Assembly: GCA_043782485.1 (NCBI GenBank)
Contig: JAYWAL010000102.1
Location: forward strand, 1-64,000
Length of the DNA stretch: 64,000 bases
Source: JANXUC01 sp043782485
GTDB taxonomy: Bacteria > Acidobacteriota > Terriglobia > Terriglobales > Acidobacteriaceae
Reading direction: 5' to 3'
A program made the position numbers and the translations under genes. Within the stretch, counting starts at the first letter, position 1, and every line of letters starts with the position of its first letter. The notes under the pieces were generated by a model, which did not search any database, was not told where the DNA came from, and saw only the letters and a program-made list of their open reading frames with translations. Shown here one piece after another: positions 43,068-51,647 of this stretch.

Positions 43068-43795
43068 AGCTGCAAGCCTGGTTCCGGCGCGCCTTCCTCC
43101 ACAATCTGCCGCTCAAACTCATGTCGCTGATCCTCGCCACCGGCCTCTGGTACGCCGTTTCCCGCGAGCCCATTTCGGAAGTGGAGGTCAGCGTCCCGGT
43201 GGAATTCCAAAACGTCCCCGAAAATCTCGAAATCGGCTCCGAGCATATTCCACGCGCGGAAATACGCGTCCGCGGCCCTGCCCGCATCGTCCGCGACCTC
43301 AAGCCATCCGATGTCCGTGCGGAAATTGACCTCGCCGGAGCCGGCCCGGGCGAACGAACCTTCGACCTCAGCGGCCGCCACATCCGCACCTTGCGCGAGC
43401 TTTCCGTCGTGCAGATCGTGCCCTCACAACTGCATCTCGCTCTCGATCTCCGCGCCACGCGCCAAGTGGAAATTCACGCTCGCGTCCTGGGCAGCTTCGC
43501 GCAAGGCCTTCAGGTCGCCCGCGCCACCACGGAACCCTCGCATGTGACCATCACCGGCCCCAAGCGCCACGTGGACGCCCTCGAAGAAGCTCTCACCGAC
43601 CCCGTTGACGCCAGCGGCACCATGCGCCGCGGCATTTTCATGACTCATGTGTACCTTTCGGATCCTCTCGTGCAGGTTGTCAACCCCACGCCGGTGCAAG
43701 TCACGGTTATTATGGAGCGGGCGTCGGAACATTCCTTGTCGGAACATTCCTTAGAGAGGCCCACAGTCAGCGGTTCCCCGGACACAACTCGATGA
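43064..43795 (+). CDS. YbbR domain protein, CdaR-like regulator
   Basis: 243 residues from GTG 43064. One N-terminal membrane helix (NLPLKLMSLILATGLWYAVS) is followed by two to three YbbR repeats. The first is EVEVSVPVEFQNVPENLEIG...IRVRGPARIVRDLKPSDVRAEIDLAG; the next includes RQVEIHARVLGSFAQGLQV...HVTITGPKRHVDAL. The repeats lie outside the cytosol. In Firmicutes CdaR binds and modulates the membrane-bound CdaA. Position and topology support the same role, but the family is divergent, so I leave the symbol blank. Confidence 0.85.
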   Translation: MKLQAWFRRAFLHNLPLKLMSLILATGLWYAVSREPISEVEVSVPVEFQNVPENLEIGSEHIPRAEIRVRGPARIVRDLKPSDVRAEIDLAGAGPGERTFDLSGRHIRTLRELSVVQIVPSQLHLALDLRATRQVEIHARVLGSFAQGLQVARATTEPSHVTITGPKRHVDALEEALTDPVDASGTMRRGIFMTHVYLSDPLVQVVNPTPVQVTVIMERASEHSLSEHSLERPTVSGSPDTTR

Positions 43796-45192
43796 CATCT
43801 TCGCAGCGTCAGCTTTTTGGAACAGACGGTATCCGCGGTGTGGCCGGAGACTTCCCCCTCACCCGCGAATCAGTTTTCCTGATTGGAACAGCGCTCGGTC
43901 GCGACCTGCGCAAGAACGCCGCCGGACAGCCCGTCCGCGTCATCATCGGCCAGGACACGCGCGAATCCAGCTCCTGGATTGCCGACCGCCTGACGCTCGG
44001 GCTGGCCTCGGAAAGCGTCGAGGTACACAGCGCCGGAATCCTCACCACTCCTGGCGTAGCTTATCTCGCCCGTTCGCGCGGCTACTCCGCTGGAATTGTG
44101 ATTTCCGCCTCCCACAATCCGTGGATGGATAACGGCATCAAGGTCTTCTCCGGCGACGGATACAAATTTCCCGACGCCCGCGAACTGGAAGTGGAACGCG
44201 AAATCTTCGCGCTGATTCAGGACAAACGTCCCGAACCGACGGTGAATCCCGCCCCCGCGCCAAGCATGCCGGGAGAAGAGTCTCTCCGGCGTGAATACAT
44301 CGACTGGGTCGCCGCGGGCGTTTCCGCCGATCTGAGCAAGCTGAAGGTTCTGGTCGATTGCGCCAACGGCGCAGCCGCCGCGGAAGCTCCGGAACTGTTC
44401 CGTAAACTTAACATCTCCGCCACCATCCTGCACGCCGCTCCCACCGGCAAGAACATCAACGACGGTTGCGGCGCGCTCCACGCCGCCGCCATCGGTCGCG
44501 CCCTGCTCGAACGCAAAAACGCCGAACGCAAAAACGAAGACTTCGACCTCGGCATCACCTTCGACGGCGACGCCGACCGCGCCCTGTTCTGTGACGCGAA
44601 CGGTAACGGCATCAACGGCGACGCGGTTCTTCTATTGGCCGCCCGCGACATGCAGTCCCGCGGCACCCTGGCCAACGCCACCGTCGTAGCCACCACCATG
44701 TCGAATATGGGCCTGGAAATCGCCCTCAAGCGCTCCGGCATCCGCATGTTGCGCGCCAACGTCGGCGACAAATACGTCCTCGAAGAAATGCAAAAAACCG
44801 GCGCAACGCTGGGCGGTGAGCAGTCCGGCCACATCCTCTTCCGCGACGGCGACGCCACCACGGGCGACGGCCTAGCCACCGCCCTGCGAGTCATGGAAGT
44901 GATGGTACGCCGCGGAAAACCATTGTCAGAACTAGTCGGCGACCTGAAAGTCTTCCCGCAGGTAATCAAAAATATCCGCGTCCGCGAGAAAACCCCGTTC
45001 GCCCAAGTCCCAGCCATCGCCGAAGCTGTTCAAGTTGCGGAACAAGCGCTCAACGGCAACGGCCGCGTGGTTGTGCGTTACTCCGGCACAGAAGCCCTGG
45101 CCCGCGTCATGGTCGAGACAGAGAACGAAGCCACCATGAAGACCCTGGCAGACACCATCGCAACAGCTATCCAAACCGCGCTAGGCGTTTAA
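43792..45192 (+). CDS. glmM: phosphoglucosamine mutase
   Basis: 466 residues. The N-terminus FGTDGIRGVAGDFPLT is diagnostic. The phosphoserine loop is GIVISASHNPWMDNGIKVFSGDG, the metal loop is GITFDGDADRALFCD, and the sugar loop is GGEQSGHI. The C-terminal phosphate-binding loop is VRYSGTEALARVMVE. It converts glucosamine-6-phosphate to the 1-phosphate for UDP-GlcNAc, peptidoglycan and LPS. Its ATG overlaps the upstream stop codon (ATGA). In Firmicutes GlmM also inhibits CdaA directly, which would couple wall synthesis to c-di-AMP. Confidence 0.96.
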   Translation: MTSSQRQLFGTDGIRGVAGDFPLTRESVFLIGTALGRDLRKNAAGQPVRVIIGQDTRESSSWIADRLTLGLASESVEVHSAGILTTPGVAYLARSRGYSAGIVISASHNPWMDNGIKVFSGDGYKFPDARELEVEREIFALIQDKRPEPTVNPAPAPSMPGEESLRREYIDWVAAGVSADLSKLKVLVDCANGAAAAEAPELFRKLNISATILHAAPTGKNINDGCGALHAAAIGRALLERKNAERKNEDFDLGITFDGDADRALFCDANGNGINGDAVLLLAARDMQSRGTLANATVVATTMSNMGLEIALKRSGIRMLRANVGDKYVLEEMQKTGATLGGEQSGHILFRDGDATTGDGLATALRVMEVMVRRGKPLSELVGDLKVFPQVIKNIRVREKTPFAQVPAIAEAVQVAEQALNGNGRVVVRYSGTEALARVMVETENEATMKTLADTIATAIQTALGV

Positions 45193-45204
45193 GTTTTTTA
45201 ATCG

Positions 45205-45267
45205 TGTCATCCTGAGCGAAGTGCGCCGTGCGCAAAGCGCCCGGCAGACGCAGTCGTAGGACCCCTG
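45205..45267 (+). repeat. R1 dispersed repeat with inner hairpin
   Basis: Begins TGTCATCCTGAGCGAAGTGC and ends CAGTCGTAGGACCCCTG; the inner part GCGCCGTGCGCAAAGCGC differs from the other copies. It lies between the convergent ends of glmM and polA. Confidence 0.8.
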
Positions 45268-45316
45268 CCCCACAAGACCGCTGGCCCCTTAGAGCTCTCG
45301 CACAAAATCTCGCCCC

Positions 45317-48130
45317 CTATTCCAAGTCCCGCCAATTCCTCCCCACCCCAATCTCCACAACAAGCGGCACCGTCAGTTCGTACGCATGTTCCATCTGCTC
45401 CCGCACCAGACCCTTCATCACATCCAACTCTGCCTCAGCCACCTCAAACACCAACTCGTCATGCACCTGCAACGTCATCCGCGACTTCATCCCGCGCATC
45501 TCTCGATCAATCCGAATCATCGCAATCTTAATCAAGTCCGCCGCTGTCCCCTGCAACGGCGTATTCACCGCCGTCCGCTCCGCAAACCCGCGCTGGTTCG
45601 CGTTCTTGCTGTTGATGTCCGGAATCGGCCGCACCCGCCCGAACAGCGTGCGCACCTTCTGCTCGCGCCGCGCTTCTTCCAAAGTCAGATCAATAAACTT
45701 CCGTACACCCTTGTAGCGATCAAAATACCGGTCGATAAACCGCTTGGCTTCACCCTTATCAATCCCCAACTGCTGTGACAACCCGAAGGCCGAAAGCCCA
45801 TACACAATTCCAAAATTCACCGCCTTCGCCGCTCGCCGGTGCTCGTCAGTAATCATCAACGGCGGCACGCCAAACACCTCTGCCGCTGTCAGCGTGTGTA
45901 TGTCATCGCCGCGCCGGTAAGCCTCCACCAGCGTCGGATCCTGCGAAAAGTGCGCCAATAACCGCAACTCAATTTGCGAATAATCCGCCGCCAACAGCAC
46001 AAACCCCGGCTCCGCAATAAACGCCGCCCGCACTTCGCGACCCAACTCCGTGCGAATCGGAATATTTTGCAAATTCGGATTCACCGAAGACAGCCGCCCC
46101 GTCGCCGCCACCGTTTGACTGAACGTCGTGTGCAGCCGCCCCGTCACGCGATCCACCATGCTTGGCAACGCATCCACGTAGGTCGATTTCAATTTCGAAA
46201 GCTGCCGGTAGCCCAGCACCAGCCGCGGAACCTCATGCGTCAGCGCCAGCTCTTCCATCACGTCCGCCGCCGTGGAAATTACTCTTCCCTTCCCCTGCCT
46301 CATGGGCTTGGGCAGGTTCAATCGGTTGAAAAGCACGTCGCCCAGCTGCTTCGGCGAATTGATGTTGAATTCCATCCCGGCCAGCTGATGTATCTCCCGC
46401 GCCTTGATGCCAATTTCGTGCGCCAGCCTCGAGGACATTTCCCCAAGCACAGCCGTATCGATTTTGACTCCCGCCTGTTCCATTCTCGCCAAAACGGGCA
46501 CCAGCGGAAACTCAATTTCTTGATAAAGTTGGCTAACTTTCGCTTCTTCCGCCTCGCGCCGCAGCAAGGTCGCCAGTCGGCCCGTAACGTCCGCTGCCTC
46601 GGCCACATTGCCGCTCAACGTTTGATTGAAACGGCGCTGCGCCACATCGGCCAACGCATGCGAGGTATAAGTCGGGTCCAGCAGGTACGAATACAGCATC
46701 ACATCGTGTTCCATTCCAGCAAGCGCAATCCCCAGTGGCTCACACGCATGGATCGCAGCCTTGTAGTCATGGATGGCCTTGGGTAGCGCGGCGTCCGCCA
46801 AAAGCTCTTGCAATCTCTTGGCGGCGGCAGTCTCTCCCAATGCCAATGTCGCCGCCCTTCCCACCTCCGCAGAGATTCCAACGTGCCGAACCGCCGCCAC
46901 AACCAGTGGCACTTCTTCAAGTGCCAGAAAACTCCCCTGCGCCGGACTTTCCTCGACTGCCTCTTCCGCGTCCTCCTGCGCCACAACGGCCTCAGCGCCT
47001 TCAATCGCCAGCGCAAGGTAACCCGAAACTTTGGCCTGCTTCCGCACCCGTTCCACGTCCGCCACTGACTCCGCTTCGCTGTAGTGCGTCTCCATCACCA
47101 CCGGCTCGGGCGCAAGCTCCTTCAACATCGTCGTAAATTCAAGCTCGCGGAATAGATCGCGCAATACAGGTAAATCCGGCTCGGAAATCCGCATCGCTTC
47201 CATATCCAGATCAATCTGGACGTGCGTGTCAATCGTCACCATCCGCTTGCTGAACAGCACCGCGTCGCGATTGTTTTGCAGCGATTCGCGGTAAGTCTTC
47301 TTCTCCACTTCCGCCGCCCGCTTAAGCGCCGCCTCCACGGTTCCAAAACGCTGAATCAAGTCCACCGACCCCTTGTCGCCAATTCCCGGCGCACCCGGAA
47401 CGTTATCCACCGAATCCCCACGCAGCGCCATCACATCCACCACGCGCTCTGGGGGCACGCCCAGAATCTCCTCCACCTTCGCCGCATCGCAAATCAAATT
47501 GTCCTTGGGCGGATTCAAAATCCAAACATTCCTCCCTACCAGTTGCAGCATGTCTTTATCGTTCGAAACAATGTAAACAGGAATTTCTCTCTCGGCCGCC
47601 TGTCGGGATAGAGTTCCAATTACGTCGTCAGCCTCAAATCGAGTTACTTCCAGGATCGGAATGCGAAAACCTTCCAGCGCCTTGCGGATATAAGGAAGCT
47701 GTTGCGCCAAGTCCTCCGGCATCGCCGCCCGATTGGCCTTATAGCCGTGGTATTGCACCTCATGAAATGTCTGCGTCTTGATGTCGAACTTGCGGATAGT
47801 CGTAACCGCTTCCGCTTCCTCATCCCGAAACGTTGGCCCCATCACGTCAAACACCGCCGCCAGGTGCGTCGGCGCAAAATCCTCGCGCAACTTGCGCAGC
47901 ATGTTCACGAATACGTAAGTCGCAGCCGTCGGAATCCCCGTCCGCGTCGTCATCGGTCGCGACCGCGTCATCGCGTGATACGCCCGGAAAATAAACGACA
48001 TCGTATCAATCAGAAAAATAAAATCCCGCCCCGCCGGATGCGGCAGCGCAATCTTCCCCACAGCGGCCGGTGTGGCACAGACACTCCTGTCCGTGGGGTC
48101 TTGCTCAACGATCTGGTTTTTAGAACCCAT
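45317..48130 (-). CDS. polA: DNA polymerase I, probably without proofreading
   Basis: About 937 residues from ATG 48130; an upstream ATG at 48187 is also open. The 5' nuclease domain (FIFLIDTMSFIFRAYHAM, VSNDKDMLQLV, GAPGIGDKGSVDLI) and the polymerase domain are complete. Motif A is LLAADYSQIELRLLAHF, motif B is RRAAKAVNFGIVYGLSAFG, and motif C is LQVHDELVFEV. In the middle domain the three 3'-5' exonuclease motifs look inactive by manual alignment to E. coli: DTE becomes AIE, NLKYD becomes HDYKA, and YAAED becomes NVAEA. This resembles Taq polymerase. It fills gaps and removes RNA primers. Confidence 0.95.
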   Translation of the reverse strand: MGSKNQIVEQDPTDRSVCATPAAVGKIALPHPAGRDFIFLIDTMSFIFRAYHAMTRSRPMTTRTGIPTAATYVFVNMLRKLREDFAPTHLAAVFDVMGPTFRDEEAEAVTTIRKFDIKTQTFHEVQYHGYKANRAAMPEDLAQQLPYIRKALEGFRIPILEVTRFEADDVIGTLSRQAAEREIPVYIVSNDKDMLQLVGRNVWILNPPKDNLICDAAKVEEILGVPPERVVDVMALRGDSVDNVPGAPGIGDKGSVDLIQRFGTVEAALKRAAEVEKKTYRESLQNNRDAVLFSKRMVTIDTHVQIDLDMEAMRISEPDLPVLRDLFRELEFTTMLKELAPEPVVMETHYSEAESVADVERVRKQAKVSGYLALAIEGAEAVVAQEDAEEAVEESPAQGSFLALEEVPLVVAAVRHVGISAEVGRAATLALGETAAAKRLQELLADAALPKAIHDYKAAIHACEPLGIALAGMEHDVMLYSYLLDPTYTSHALADVAQRRFNQTLSGNVAEAADVTGRLATLLRREAEEAKVSQLYQEIEFPLVPVLARMEQAGVKIDTAVLGEMSSRLAHEIGIKAREIHQLAGMEFNINSPKQLGDVLFNRLNLPKPMRQGKGRVISTAADVMEELALTHEVPRLVLGYRQLSKLKSTYVDALPSMVDRVTGRLHTTFSQTVAATGRLSSVNPNLQNIPIRTELGREVRAAFIAEPGFVLLAADYSQIELRLLAHFSQDPTLVEAYRRGDDIHTLTAAEVFGVPPLMITDEHRRAAKAVNFGIVYGLSAFGLSQQLGIDKGEAKRFIDRYFDRYKGVRKFIDLTLEEARREQKVRTLFGRVRPIPDINSKNANQRGFAERTAVNTPLQGTAADLIKIAMIRIDREMRGMKSRMTLQVHDELVFEVAEAELDVMKGLVREQMEHAYELTVPLVVEIGVGRNWRDLE

Positions 48131-48191
48131 GTCTCTCAATTCTCCAGGCTCTCCTGCACAGAAACTATCCGTGCAACGACACTCCACGCAG

Positions 48192-48212
48192 GGACAGCCG
48201 CCCCGCCTGTCC
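48192..48212. repeat. R2-type GC hairpin
   Basis: GGACAG and CTGTCC arms enclose CCGCCCCGC. A second perfect hairpin, AGCGGAGC-GAA-GCTCCGCT, follows at 48213-48231. Both lie in the queA-polA gap on the polA leader side. Confidence 0.7.
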
Positions 48213-48266
48213 AGCGGAGCGAAGCTCCGCTAAGCAAGACAAACAATCTCTACCAGGAAGCCCCTG

Positions 48267-49304
48267 TCACTCCACCAACATACAATCCCCATAAGAATAA
48301 AACCTATACCGCTGCTCCACCGCATGACGATAAGCCGACAAAATCCTCTCCTGCCCTCCCAATGCGCAAACCAACATCAACAATGTCGATCCCGGCAAAT
48401 GAAAATTCGTCAGCATCGCCCCCACCACGCGAAACTCAAATCCCGGATAGATAAATAAATCCGCCTCCCCTGACCCCGCTTCCACGCGCCCACCACCGCG
48501 CCGCGCCGCAAATTCCAAAGTCCGCACCGTCGTGGTCCCCACCGCCACCACCCTTCGCCCAGCCTCCAGCGCAGCATTCACCGTATTCGCCGTAGCCAAA
48601 GAAATCTCATACCGCTCCCCATGCAACCGGTGATCCTCCACCCGCTCCACTCGCACAGGCTGGAACGTCCCCAACCCAACGTGCAAGGTCACCTCGGCCG
48701 TTTCAATTCCGCGCCCCCCAAGCCGCGCCAAAATCTCCGGCGTGAAGTGCAGCCCGGCCGTCGGGGCCGCCACTGACCCGCGCGATGAGGCATACACCGT
48801 CTGGTAGCGCTCCCGGTCCTCGCCCTCGTCCTCGCGGCTGATATAGGGCGGCAAAGGCACGTGCCCCAGCTTTTCCAGCACGCCAAAAAAATCCGGCACT
48901 GCCTTAAACCTCACCCGGCGCTCCCCGAAATCCCCGCGCCCGATCACTTCTACCTCGAGCTCCCCAAATTCCAACCGGTCCCCCACTCCCACCTTCTTGC
49001 CGGGCCGCACCAGGCATTCCCACTCATTGGGTTCCTCAGAAATCTGTTTAGTCAGCAGCGCCTCAATGCAACTGGTATGACCACTTTTGCGTCCAAACAG
49101 CCGCGCCGGAAACACCCGCGTATTGTTGAACACCACCAAGTCTCCGGCGCGCAAGAGTTCAGGAAACTCGCGGAAATTCCGGTCCTCCAAGGCTGCGTGC
49201 GAACCGCGTTGCACCCGCAATAACCGCGACTCTGCGCGTTCGGCCAACGGCCGCTGCGCGATCAATTCTTGCGGAAGATCAAAATGAAAATCGGAGACCT
49301 GCAT
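48267..49304 (-). CDS. queA: S-adenosylmethionine:tRNA ribosyltransferase-isomerase
   Basis: 345 residues from ATG 49304; the frame runs on to 49439 but homology begins at MQVSDFHFDLPQELIAQRPL. Motifs include LVVFNNTRVFPARLFG, VAAPTAGLHFTPEIL, EVTLHVGLGTFQPVRVE, GERYEIS and FHLPGSTLLMLVCALGG. It transfers and rearranges the ribosyl part of AdoMet onto preQ1 in tRNA, forming epoxyqueuosine. It lies upstream of polA on the same strand, with R2-type hairpins in the gap. Confidence 0.95.
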   Translation of the reverse strand: MQVSDFHFDLPQELIAQRPLAERAESRLLRVQRGSHAALEDRNFREFPELLRAGDLVVFNNTRVFPARLFGRKSGHTSCIEALLTKQISEEPNEWECLVRPGKKVGVGDRLEFGELEVEVIGRGDFGERRVRFKAVPDFFGVLEKLGHVPLPPYISREDEGEDRERYQTVYASSRGSVAAPTAGLHFTPEILARLGGRGIETAEVTLHVGLGTFQPVRVERVEDHRLHGERYEISLATANTVNAALEAGRRVVAVGTTTVRTLEFAARRGGGRVEAGSGEADLFIYPGFEFRVVGAMLTNFHLPGSTLLMLVCALGGQERILSAYRHAVEQRYRFYSYGDCMLVE

Positions 49305-49449
49305 GTCCCTGCCATCCTGAATTATAGGGTTCCAGACCTTAGTTTCCGGAGCATTCAAAATTTCCTGCCGAAAATGATTGTTCAGGAAAACAAGGTGGAG
49401 TAGGATACGCGGGCACGGAATTTGCGCTCGAAACTGCATTCTTAGCCGG

Positions 49450-49491
49450 ATGGACGCTCCGATGGTGAAAGCCGCGATGGTAAAGCTCTGA
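49450..49491 (+). other. possible 13-residue leader ORF
   Basis: ATG 49450 opens a frame encoding MDAPMVKAAMVKL whose TGA overlaps the ATG of the aldolase gene (TGATG). It contains near repeats of GATGGTRAA. It may couple translation to the downstream gene; nothing proves expression. Confidence 0.3.
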
Positions 49492-50174
49492 TGGTGAACG
49501 ACCGCAAAATTCGCGAAGAACTAGTGCGCTACGCCCATCGCCTCCATCAGGCCGGGTTCGTAGCCGCCACGGATGGCAACCTCTCCGTCCGCATGGACTC
49601 CCGCCGCATCCTCACCACGCCGACTTGCATGAGCAAGGGCGATCTCAAACCCTACGACCTGGTCATCGTCGACTACGAAGGCCGTAAGCTCAGCGGACGC
49701 CGCCAAGCCTCCAGCGAGCTGGCCATGCACCTGCTGATTTACAGCATGAGGGACGACGTCAACGCCATCGTCCACAGCCATCCACCCACCGCCACAGGTT
49801 TTGCCGCTGCTGGCCTGGCCCTGAACCAGCCTTTGGTCTGCGAGGTCGTCATGGGCCTGGGATCGATCCCTTTAGCCCGCTATGGCACTCCCGGCACCCC
49901 GGAACTAACGGCCTCCCTGGTGCCTTATGTGCGCGAATACGATGCCATTCTGATGGCCAACCACGGCGTGGTCACTTACGGCGAGGACGTCCAGCACGCC
50001 TACATGCGCATGGAGACGGTCGAGCACTTCGCCAAAATCGCCCTGGTAACCCGCCAGCTCGGCAGTCAGCAGCTCCTCAATGGGCCCCAGCTCGCCAAGC
50101 TGGTCGAAGCCCGCCGCCGCTACGCCGGAACCACCTCCAGAGCCACTATGCCCCTTCAGCCAGCCGGCGACTAA
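49491..50174 (+). CDS. class II aldolase/adducin family protein
   Basis: 227 residues from ATG 49491. The zinc ligands are in VHSHPPTATGFAAAG (HxH) and the later His in ILMANHGVVTYGEDV. The N-terminal LVRYAHRLHQAGFVAATDGNLSVRM segment and the acidic SSELAMHLLIY stretch, which holds the catalytic Glu, are typical. Members include L-fuculose-phosphate and ribulose-phosphate aldolases or epimerases; the substrate cannot be fixed. No sugar pathway gene is adjacent. Its ATG overlaps the end of a short upstream ORF. Confidence 0.85.
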   Translation: MVNDRKIREELVRYAHRLHQAGFVAATDGNLSVRMDSRRILTTPTCMSKGDLKPYDLVIVDYEGRKLSGRRQASSELAMHLLIYSMRDDVNAIVHSHPPTATGFAAAGLALNQPLVCEVVMGLGSIPLARYGTPGTPELTASLVPYVREYDAILMANHGVVTYGEDVQHAYMRMETVEHFAKIALVTRQLGSQQLLNGPQLAKLVEARRRYAGTTSRATMPLQPAGD

Positions 50175-50187
50175 AAGGTCTACGTAG

Positions 50188-50209
50188 CGGCAGGCACCCC
50201 CGCCTGCCG
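50188..50209. repeat. R2-type GC hairpin
   Basis: CGGCAGGC and GCCTGCCG arms enclose ACCCCC. It lies between the convergent aldolase and phosphoesterase genes and shares the CCCCGCC core with the other R2 copies, with different stem bases. Confidence 0.75.
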
Positions 50210-50230
50210 GGCAAGGGTCTGAGCTAACCC

Positions 50231-51223
50231 TCACTTCCCGAAAAACTCGCCCATATCCGTCGCTTTCCCAGACTCCCCCGGAAATTCGTCAATTCCCAGC
50301 ACTTTCAGCGACAGCTTCAGCACGCTCTCATGATGAAACACCGTGTCCGAAATGCACCCCTCCACCGGAATACTTTGGCCCACTAAAACAACTGGGATTT
50401 TCCCACCTCCACGACCCTGCGATGTGCTGAACCGACTGTCCGACTTCTTGCCGCGATCGCAGGCCTCGTCAAAAAGGACGATCAGAAGGCTATCTTTATG
50501 AAAAGAATCGGTTTCCACCACCGGCTTCAGGTTCTCCTCCAGCCAATGATCCGCCATCCGCAGACTCTCCGGATCACGACACGCCGCGGCTTTGTTGGTG
50601 CGGGGGCTGTTGTGGGCATCGTTGAGTAGATTGGGAACTATGAACGAATACTCGGGTAGGTGGCCGGACTTCCAATCGGCCGTAAACTGTTGAAAAGGAA
50701 CGATTTGGTCGCGTTGCGGCTTGCCGTCTGCCGTTTTACCGTCGAGTACGCTCCGGTAGTACGTAAACGGGTTGTGGCGCTTGACGTAAAGTCCCTGGTT
50801 ATCACCAACATATCCCGCTCTGGGCAGGCCCTCGGCATAGGCTTTCCAGGTCTTGCCGTGCTTGGTCAGCAGGCTGGCTACGTTGTCCCCAGCGACCGTC
50901 CCACCAAAGATATCGGCCGAGAACCCCGGCAGACCGGTACCTCTGCGACCAGAGGTCAGGAAAAAGTAGTTGTTGATCGAGGGATGGGTATTGGCAAAAT
51001 ACTGCCGGGCCAGCCCGCCGTGGGAGGCTAACTGGTTCAGATAGGGCATATCCGGGTTGCCGATCACGTCATCGTAACTCTGGTTCTCTTCCACCACGAT
51101 GAACACGTGCTTGACCTGAGGTACGGAGGTCGGGTTGCCCTTGCAGGGAGCCTGGGCGGCCGCGCGGAGCCCCGAAAGGCTCAGTATCAGGGTGACAGCT
51201 AGGTTAAGCTGCTTGGATCTCAT
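50231..51223 (-). CDS. secreted phosphoesterase (phospholipase C/acid phosphatase superfamily)
   Basis: 330 residues. A signal peptide (MRSKQLNLAVTLILSLSGLRAAAQA) is followed by the family opening VKHVFIVVEENQSYDDVIGN, where the Glu-Asn pair and the following hydroxyl-rich loop bind metal and substrate. Other motifs are FANTHPSINNYFFLTSG, SFIVPNLLNDAHN, LLIVLFDEACDRG and VFHHESVLKLSLKVLG. PF04185 members cleave phosphate esters of lipids or small molecules outside the cytosol. The substrate is unknown. The start is ATG 51223, divergent from rpmB. Confidence 0.87.
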   Translation of the reverse strand: MRSKQLNLAVTLILSLSGLRAAAQAPCKGNPTSVPQVKHVFIVVEENQSYDDVIGNPDMPYLNQLASHGGLARQYFANTHPSINNYFFLTSGRRGTGLPGFSADIFGGTVAGDNVASLLTKHGKTWKAYAEGLPRAGYVGDNQGLYVKRHNPFTYYRSVLDGKTADGKPQRDQIVPFQQFTADWKSGHLPEYSFIVPNLLNDAHNSPRTNKAAACRDPESLRMADHWLEENLKPVVETDSFHKDSLLIVLFDEACDRGKKSDSRFSTSQGRGGGKIPVVLVGQSIPVEGCISDTVFHHESVLKLSLKVLGIDEFPGESGKATDMGEFFGK

Positions 51224-51388
51224 AGCTTCATGCTATCCCAGAGCGGTCGCGTCATGCGCAAGTCTTGAGGTAGAGGCGGGGCCGGTGTCAGGCGGCCGCA
51301 ACGACATTCAGGGTTGTCGAAGCGGCCAAATCTCTGTAAACTAGCGTTTTACCTCGAAACACCCCAAAGAGACTGGAAGGGTTTTGCT

Positions 51389-51577
51389 ATGGCTCGCGTA
51401 TGTGACATCTGCGGCAAAGGTCCGCAATTCGGCAACAATATCTCCCACGCCCACAACGTCACCAAGCGGCGTTGGAACGTCAACCTGCGCCCGGTGAAGG
51501 CGAAAGTGGCGGGCGGCTCCAAACGTCTGCGCGCCTGCACGGGCTGCATCCGCGCCGGTAAAGTCGTCAAGGCTTAG
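51389..51577 (+). CDS. rpmB: 50S ribosomal protein L28, zinc-binding form
   Basis: 62 residues from ATG 51389 (the frame extends upstream without homology). MARVCDICGKGPQFGNNISH and a later CTGCIRAGK give the four-cysteine zinc ribbon of the C+ form. The core NVTKRRWNVNLRPVKAK is conserved. It binds 23S rRNA late in large-subunit assembly. C+ ribosomal proteins are often replaced or regulated under zinc limitation, but no zinc-free paralogue is present in the window. A strong terminator follows directly, so it is a single-gene transcript. Confidence 0.96.
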   Translation: MARVCDICGKGPQFGNNISHAHNVTKRRWNVNLRPVKAKVAGGSKRLRACTGCIRAGKVVKA

Positions 51578-51583
51578 AACTTC

Positions 51584-51628
51584 GCCGGACAGGCTACAAC
51601 AGCTCTGTCCGGCTACATTCTTTTTTTA
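51584..51628 (+). terminator. intrinsic terminator of rpmB
   Basis: A nine-bp perfect stem, GCCGGACAG / CTGTCCGGC (51584-51592 with 51605-51613), is followed by TACATTCTTTTTTT. It lies six nt after the rpmB stop codon. Confidence 0.9.
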
Positions 51629-51647
51629 CAGCTTTGCTTCACCCTGA

